This document shows, one piece after another, positions 57,604 to 64,000 of a stretch of 64,000 nt of DNA. A model generated the notes under the pieces. That model had not been told where the DNA came from, ran no database searches, and saw only the letters and a program-made list of their open reading frames with translations. The DNA lies in contig CAMZMU010000062.1 of the NCBI GenBank assembly GCA_947311845.1, forward strand, positions 46,912,906 through 46,976,905. Direction: 5' to 3'. Source of the DNA: Poa pratensis (taxonomy: Eukaryota; Streptophyta; Magnoliopsida; Poales; Poaceae). The position numbers were made by a program, and so were the translations under genes. Within the stretch, counting starts at the first letter, position 1; the number at the start of each line of letters is the position of its first letter.

Positions 57604-59247
57604 CCTCTGTCTTCTACTCCTCCGGCCAGTACTACTGATCCTTGCACTGAGGAGTCCTCTCAAACAAGCAGGTATGCTCTTCGTGATCGCTCCACACTTG
57701 AGATCCCAACTAAATATAAAAATGATTTTTGTGTTGGATCAGTCAGTGAGCCTAGTAATTATCAGGAGGCAGTTGTGTTACCTGAGTGGCAGCTGGCCAT
57801 GTCTGAGGAGCTTGCAGCCCTAGAAGGTGCTGGTACATGGGATCTTGTACTGTTACCTCCTCGGACAGTCCCTATCACCTGCAAATGGGTATACAAGTTA
57901 AAATCCAAATCAGATGGATCTGTGGAACGCTATAAGGCTAGACTTGTTGCTCGAGGTTTTCAGCAAGCTCATCGAAGAGACTATGATGAGACTTTTGCCC
58001 CTGTTGCTCATATGACCTTTGTTCGCACTCTGATTGCTATGGCTGCAGCTTGATCAAGGAACATATCTCAAATGGATGTAAAAAATGCTTTCCTTCATGG
58101 TGATCTACAGGAGGAAGTCTATATGCAACCACCTCTTGGTGTTGAGGCCCCATCTGGCTATGTTTGTCGTCTTCGAAAGGCTCTCTATGGACTCAAACAA
58201 GCCCCTTGTGCTTGGTTTGAGCGATTTCGTTCTGTGGTTCAAGCTGCTGCTTTCTCTTCTAGTGAACATGACCCTGCCCTTTTCACTCACACATCTGATC
58301 GTGGCCGCACCTTGCTTTTGCTCTGTGTGGATGATATGGAATGATCAAAAGTACATTGCCTTTGTTAAGAAAGCTGAGTGAGCAATTCAAGATGTCAGAT
58401 TTGGGGTATCTCAATTACTTTCTAGGAATTGAGGTTGATCACACTGATGATGGTTAGTACCTCTCTCAACAGCGCTATACTCATGATTTGATTTTGCGCT
58501 CGGGTCTTACTAACACACGTACTGCTGCTACACCCATAGAGGTGCAGCTGCAATTGCGCCCCACTGATGGTATCCCCCTTGAGGATCCCTCTCGCTATCG
58601 TCATCTTGTAGGCAGCCTTGTATACCTCACTGTGACAAGACCTGACATTGCTCATGCTGTGCATATCCTCAGTCAGTTTGTTAGTGCTCCTACCTCAGTC
58701 CATTATAGTCACTTGCTTTGTGTGCTTCGGTACTTGAGGGGGACAACATGTCGACGCCTAGTCTATGCTCGCAATAATCAGCTTCACCTTCATGCTTACT
58801 CTGACTCCACTTGGGCGAGTGATCCGCTCCATCACAGGCTACTGTCTCTTTCTTGGCACCTCTCTCATTGCATGGAAGTCCAAGAAACAAACAGCTGTGT
58901 CTCGTTCTAGTGCTGAGGCTGAGCTTCGAGCATTGGCTACAACTACATCAGAAATTGTTTGGCTGCGTTGGTTATTGGTTGATCTTGGTGTCTCATGTGA
59001 TGCACCCACATCCATTCTCCGTGACGGCACGGCTGCTATTCAAATTGCAAATGATCCAGTCAAGCATGAACTCACAAAGCATATTGGAGTGGATGCATTC
59101 TTCACCCGCTCTCACTGCCAACAGTCAACTATTCAGATCAAATATGTTCCTTCGGAGCTTCAGCTTGCTGATTTCTTCACAAAAGCTCAGTCCAGAGAAC
59201 AACATAATCTTCATATTCTCAAACTCAGTGTGTCTGATCCACCTTGA
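57604..59247 (+). pseudogene. Ty1/copia polyprotein, reverse transcriptase and RNase H end
   Basis: The reading frame starts in the region just before reverse transcriptase. It contains YKARLVARGF (about 57930), a DVKNAFLHGDL block with a catalytic Asp (58075), LYGLKQAP (58185) and CVDDM in place of the usual YVDDM (58321-58335). RNase H follows with SRSSAEAELRAL (58900), a DG-TAAI-IA block and KHI.VD..F (59075). Decay is clear: a TGA at 58051, loss of bases just after CVDDM, a TAG near 58455 and a frame change near 58815. Gag, protease and integrase are absent on the left, where the hAT-like terminus adjoins. It ends at TGA 59245-59247. Confidence 0.9.
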
Positions 59248-59249
59248 GT

Positions 59250-59400
59250 TTGAAGGGGGTGTTAGAATATATATATATATCTTGTATGTGTATAGTTAGG
59301 CCCATAGTAGAGTAAGCCCATGTGGCCCATGTATTCTAGAGTATATCACTCCCATCGATGCAATAGAGAAATTGATTTGGCAATTTCAGTTTTATTGACA
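59250..59400 (+). repeat. Copia polypurine tract and 3' LTR remnant
   Basis: TTTGAAGGGGG directly precedes TGTTAGAATATATATAT (59260), the normal arrangement of purine tract and LTR start. The sequence is LTR-like to about 59400, with repeated AGGCCCATA/AAGCCCATG motifs. The end and a second LTR could not be located. Confidence 0.65.
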
Positions 59401-59436
59401 GAGTGAACCTCTCATTAAGATTGTTTGTTCAAGATA

Positions 59437-59692
59437 CTCCCTCCTTCCAAAATAGGATGCGTATAGTTTTTACTCAAAGTCAACTTTTTATAGTTTGACC
59501 AACTATATAGGATAAAGTGTCGGCATTTATAATACAAAATCAATATAGTTAGAACTAACATGAAATATATTTTCATATAGTGTGGATTTGGTATTGTAGA
59601 TGTTGTTATATTTTTCTATATAGTTGTTCAAACTTTAAAAACTTTGACTTTGACCGAAAAACTATAGGCATCCTATTTTAGGAAGGAGTGAG
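59437..59692. mobile_element. Stowaway-like MITE (256 bp)
   Basis: CTCCCTCCTTCCAAAATAGG and the matching end CCTATTTTAGGAAGGAGTGAG form terminal inverted repeats, flanked by TA on both sides. Internal AAAGTCAA and TTTGACTTTGA segments are also complementary. Mariner-type MITE. Confidence 0.9.
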
Positions 59693-60679
59693 TAGTTGGT
59701 GTTGCTAGTAATTCTGAAACACTCCAATTTTTACTGTAGAATCTGGCTAAGTAGAGACAGAAGCTTGACGGCATGGTTCAGTAAGACAGTAACCATCTGT
59801 AAGTAAGACATTTGCTATTCTCATACACAACAAAGAAAACATTAATCCGGAAAATTTCTTTAATGTCCATTCTTTATCTTGAACTAGCTGGGTGGCCCGC
59901 GCATTTGCGCGGCTAGGCTATCTATGCCTTTTCGCGCCACATTGTTTAAAATTTAGAAAGACATTATCCAAGATTTATGTAGAAATTTAATACTTTAAGA
60001 ATCATTAGTGTTATTAATACACACATTTGCACTATTAGATTCATATGAACATTAAATATGTTTCTCACATTTTTGAGAACACATAATGTAAAGATTTCAA
60101 AATGTTAGATATGATTTCATTATATTCTTAGATAATTTCTATTTTTATTTCAAGATCATTTAAATTGCATGGATTAAATTTCTTTTGGAGCTTATGTAGT
60201 TTTTCTTTGCAATGTAATTTGCGTCCAACAAAATATTGCGTTGCTTTCTTTATATATTTTTCTATCTTCTACCTGTCTTTACTTCGTTATGCTCGTCATC
60301 CTTACAATTTACAAAACATTAAATAGCTCTTTTTAACTCCCAATTTGAATTTAGATCTTTTTAGTAATTACATGATGTTTCCTCTAGCCACCTTTTTTCT
60401 ATCGACATTTATTCATTTCTGAAATACATCTATGTACCCAATATTTTCAGCTGGCTATGGTTACCTTTTAAATCAAAGTCATACATGTTGTGTCTTATCC
60501 AACCTTCTTCTTATTTATTTGTGCATAAATGCTTCTATATCACTTAAAATCTTTTTCGATAGTCAACCTTTTTCCTTAATCACGCACCTGCCATAGTGCC
60601 ATCTCTACATCTCTCGTGAAAGTTCAGCAAGAAAAATCCTTCCACTGTACCCAATGTCCCAATGTCCCAGTGCATTGAC

Positions 60680-61040
60680 TTTCTCGTGCATCTCGAAAGA
60701 GCGGATATGGCCTGCTGCGTGCCCGCCGGCGAGGCTGCATGTCGTCGTCACCGATTTGAAAAATTAAGAGAGACCAGCCCTCGCCGGGAGCGTCCGCACT
60801 GCTGGAAGGTCGACATGCAGAGGGCGCGGCTGCGCCACAGGAGCCGAGCGGAGCGCCACCGCGTCCGCCCCGATGGCTCGATTTGACGTCCCAAACACGG
60901 CGCGCGGCGCCGCCGGTTGTTCTCCCTCGGGTGTTCGAGGCTCGGGCTCGCCTCTCGCGTCGCCCTCGTTCAGTGGCGACAGCTGCAGCCCGCATTCAGC
61001 GGCAAGGAGGCACATGCCTCGCCAGTCCAGTCTCATCCTG
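60680..61040. other. GC-rich island within the Helitron, possible captured fragment
   Basis: About 360 bp much richer in G and C than its surroundings, with several overlapping frames on both strands (for example 60624-60995 minus and 60873-61193 plus). None shows a known domain. Helitrons commonly carry exons of host genes, which would explain the composition, but the source is not recognised. Confidence 0.35.
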
Positions 61041-62049
61041 CAGTGCTACACGGTTGCTTCCACATTTCTACTTGTATTTTTTTTTATTTTCCTCAATTTC
61101 GGTTACAGGATGATCCATATTTTATTCATTGATTCTATGATTGGATCTAAGTTCAGCAGGAATGGGTTGTGTCAATTGGAAACAGAACAGTAGCAATAGA
61201 GCGTTCATCTGACTACGCTTTTGTATCGTTGAGATGGCAAAGAAGGAGGCGCAGGTAAACCCATCCTCCTTCTCCATCCCACATCTTAATTTTATCCCAG
61301 ATGAGAAATAAGAGATAAAATCTTTATGCTATAACCATTTTTTAGATAGACGATATAAGGGATATTTAGATTTTGTACTATCCATAAGAGTGATGTTAGT
61401 TGTTGTTTGTCAGTGTTGGAGGCATGCAGCTTGAGATAGATGAGAGCAGAATCCCGTTTGTGATTACGTACATTGATTGAGCTGAGATACTTGTTATCTG
61501 AAATTACTTCGAAAGTACATACATAAGAAATGTAAAATATGAAGATCATATACATATGCATGTTTTCTATGTAAAATGAATCACGTGGAGGAAATAAATG
61601 TGAAGCATGGAAGAATTGTCAGTTCACTTTAAATGTGCTGAAAGAGATAATATCCCGTTTCTTGAGAAAGACGATATAAGAGAGCTGTGGATTTTGGTAC
61701 TATTCATGCCACATATTCTATTTTATGATTGTGTCGTCGGGGGGTCCGTAGCATGGGAGAGATGAAATGAGGGTACCGCGGGTGATTCCATTGTTTGATC
61801 TCGGATATTTAAATAATATATGGATACATGAAGTTCCAAGAAATATGCTGTAACTATTTAAAATGAATCATGTCCAAGAAATAGATGTGTACTTATTAAG
61901 GCATATCAAGGATATCTCTAACTCTATGTAACCAAGCAGGAATAGGGCGAATTGGAAATTTGCAACTCCTGTCTACAATTTTCTTTACCATAATTTGTCT
62001 TGCTTACTCTTTGTTGATGATCAGCACTCCAGTCCAACAATCATGATTT

Positions 62050-63870
62050 AAATAACTTGCGTTCCACTGTACATTAGAATATCTCCTTAGAAATATCCTT
62101 TCCCTTGTCTTCACTTGGACATTCATTATCATCGATCAGCAGCTTCAATCCTTTTTTGTTGGTAACACTTCATAATGCATCATATAGTTGCCCATGGCCG
62201 AATACTCGCTTAGGCAAATATATTCCAACCTTGTTCAAGGATTTACCTTGGCTCTTATTTATGGCCATTGCGAATTAGACTGAGGATGGATATAGGCAGC
62301 GTCGTTTCAGCATGAATTGCCATTTTGAGTCGCTGGGTGACATGATGATCCATGGTATGTATACCTTTTCGCCAACATGTGTTCCTATAATAATTGTTGC
62401 CTCGCTGTACACGTTTCCAAGTTGGTTTATTGTCAATTTCACGCCATTTCATAAACCTGCAGCTTGGTTTATGTTGTGTAGGAGCATCACTGACAAACCT
62501 TCCTGCATTTCTAGGAACTTCAGGGTGTTGAGAAACTCAGTAGGATATACATATTTTCCATATTCATGTTATTCTTCATTGCATTGCACAGGTATCCAGG
62601 CTTGGGTATCTCCACTCTTCACCTTTGTGTCCGGCTCATTATGTTCTCGTTTAGCTCCCTGCCTGTTTTATTCCGTGGACATAGCATTGCTCTTTCTAAT
62701 AAGAATTCCCGCTCCAGTATTTTTGCAGGGAGTTTGGTTATGTGCTTCTGACTATTTCTTCTTTCGGATTTCCGTTTTTAGCAGTAGTGTCTTAACCATT
62801 TTAATCCAATCTCTCCTTCATCTTATGTTTTTTTTCCGTCGCCTATTTGTAGTATTCACTCTGCAAATTCAGCGACATTTTTGTTGTCCTGGATCCGTTG
62901 ATAACCTAAATATTTTGAAGTGATTCCATAGGTACGATCTTTGCATTAAGCATGAACAATCTCCTCTTGCCTCACCTTGGTAATAACTGGTAGTATTTGT
63001 GTGAAGTCTCCTCCTAGTACCATTGCCATCCAACCAAATGACCTCTCATAGCTTTTTCCGTTGTGAACCTAAGAATATATCTAGTGTCACATTCGCCCAA
63101 GATTTTACTGTATCCTACTGTCATGTATTCCACAAACCAAAATCCAAAAGGGCATAACACCTGCAAAAATAAAAGAGCTGATAAAATATCTAAACAAAGG
63201 CTGTAATGTTTTTACATGAACCAAGGTTCTAAGCTTTATTAGATGGCAAGAAGACGCAGCAACAATTTTATGCTCTCTCGCCAAAAATATAGGCTGTAGT
63301 GGACATTCAGTCAAACTTAATAGAAGGGATTTTCCTGCAGACGGATATGCTTTGGTGCAGCATACAAAGAAAATAATACTATCATTAGAAAATTTATTGG
63401 CACCAATAGTGGAGTGATTTTGAAATAACATCCATTTAATTTACACTAACCAAACTTACTGAACAGAAAGCTGACACAATATTTTATGGGAGATCGACTA
63501 CATATCAGAAAAACAGTAATCCCACAGTATATGTGAGGTCTTGTTTAGCAGTTAAATCAAACGTGTACCTTGTTTTATTTCAGACGTTGATTCTTCGGCG
63601 ACAATCTGTTGAACACGGAACCTTGAGTGTGATGTTCTTCCATCTTGGAGAAGCAACACTGCAGATCTGCATGATTCTACAGAAAGTATTACCTTTCTCT
63701 CTCGTTTAAGCTTCGTCATTATTGCTTTCTTTCCGTAGATAGGTTTTTCTCGTGCCACTGTAGCCTTTCTCAAATATTTGTTCTCCTAGCCTTGTGTCAA
63801 CTGATTCCACTATTGCATCATAAGCTTTTTTCTTGTCTTGGTTAAGATTTAATAATCTTCATGGTCTTCA
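62050..63870 (-). pseudogene. Helitron PIF1-like helicase, C-terminal half, decayed
   Basis: Minus-strand translation gives PIF1-family blocks in order: KKAYDAIVESV (near 63825), a damaged Walker A GYSGTRKTYL (63738-63766, normally GGTGKT), a GRTSHSRF block (near 63625), VLGGDFTQILPV (near 63010), RSYLW-HFK (near 62925), a PTEFLNTL segment, a NINQAAGL segment, [29 protein letters not shown] (near 62250), [15 protein letters not shown]. Multiple stops and shifts split it, and 63150-63540 looks like an intron or foreign sequence. The family unwinds DNA during rolling-circle transposition. The N-terminal Rep endonuclease domain is outside the window. Confidence 0.85.
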
Positions 63871-64000
63871 CCTCGAATGTGCATATGTGTTACATTCAGG
63901 ACTTTGCGTTGCATACTCCATCTAGGCACACGTGATCGATCATGGCTTTGTACCGATTGATCTAGCTAGTAGCTTGTCTGCTGTAGTTGTGCATCTCATC

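Larger units (their letters stand above)
59884..64000 (-). mobile_element. Decayed autonomous Helitron, 3' end, running off the window
   Basis: On the minus strand the hairpin CCGCGC-AAAT-GCGCGG is followed by a short spacer and CTAG (59884-59887), then T: a Helitron 3' terminus. A decayed PIF1-like helicase with the same orientation lies at about 62050-63870, so the two belong together. The Rep part and 5' end are beyond the right edge. Between helicase and 3' end lie about 2 kb of AT-rich DNA with a diverged direct repeat (AGACGATATAAG near 61346 and 61669) and a GC-rich block at 60680-61040 that may be a captured gene piece. Confidence 0.75.

Noticed and set aside
62312..62923. 203-codon plus-strand open frame
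   Set aside because: It is the antisense of the Helitron helicase, whose conserved blocks are read on the minus strand; the plus-strand frame has no recognisable domain.

Overview
The window is nuclear DNA of a grass, most likely a Triticeae species (wheat, Aegilops or barley group). The evidence is its density of nested plant transposons: CACTA, PIF/Harbinger, a Mutator-like transposase with a plant mobile domain gene, Helitrons, a gypsy element with Athila-type primer site, Ty1/copia, LINE, Stowaway and hAT-like pieces. Only one low-copy host-type gene is visible, and it is present twice. Genes are spliced or decayed, and there are no bacterial operons or Shine-Dalgarno signals.

Layout. 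Positions 1-19810 and 22464-42290 are near-identical copies (A and B) about 22.46 kb apart. Copy A ends exactly at a run of 13 N (19811-19823). Positions 19824-22463 then carry sequence leading into copy B, including the only visible CACTA 5' end (21563). Each copy contains, in order: (1) two tandem 2.3 kb units carrying the N-terminal part of a CACTA TNP2 transposase; (2) a 9.8 kb element with Harbinger-like termini and a TTA duplication, which holds a Mutator-like (MULE) transposase, a spliced plant-mobile-domain (PMD) gene and a Harbinger transposase that is itself split by a second 2 kb Harbinger element; (3) a Helitron of about 3.4 kb; (4) a syringolide-induced-protein-like gene with two frameshifts; (5) the start of a second Helitron. 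Only copy B continues through to that Helitron's 3' end (43431).

Right of the duplication, 44233-53417 is a structurally complete LTR retrotransposon on the minus strand with a 5 bp target duplication. It codes for gag only, and its left LTR carries a LINE tail with its own target duplication plus a Stowaway. Positions 54125-57603 form a hAT-like or foldback element with nested MITEs. Positions 57604-59400 are a decayed Ty1/copia reverse transcriptase/RNase H end. From 59884 to the window end is the 3' part of a minus-strand Helitron with a decayed PIF1-like helicase.

How it fits together: almost every coding region is transposon machinery, mostly broken, and nesting gives a relative age order. 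Three points deserve attention. First, the Harbinger-bounded unit combines two transposase classes and a PMD gene. Second, the 22.46 kb duplication has its breakpoint inside a gap and its two copies are broken by different one-base indels, so it may be an assembly artefact. Third, the single host-like gene sits between two Helitrons. Family assignments come from motifs read by eye; no database search was run.
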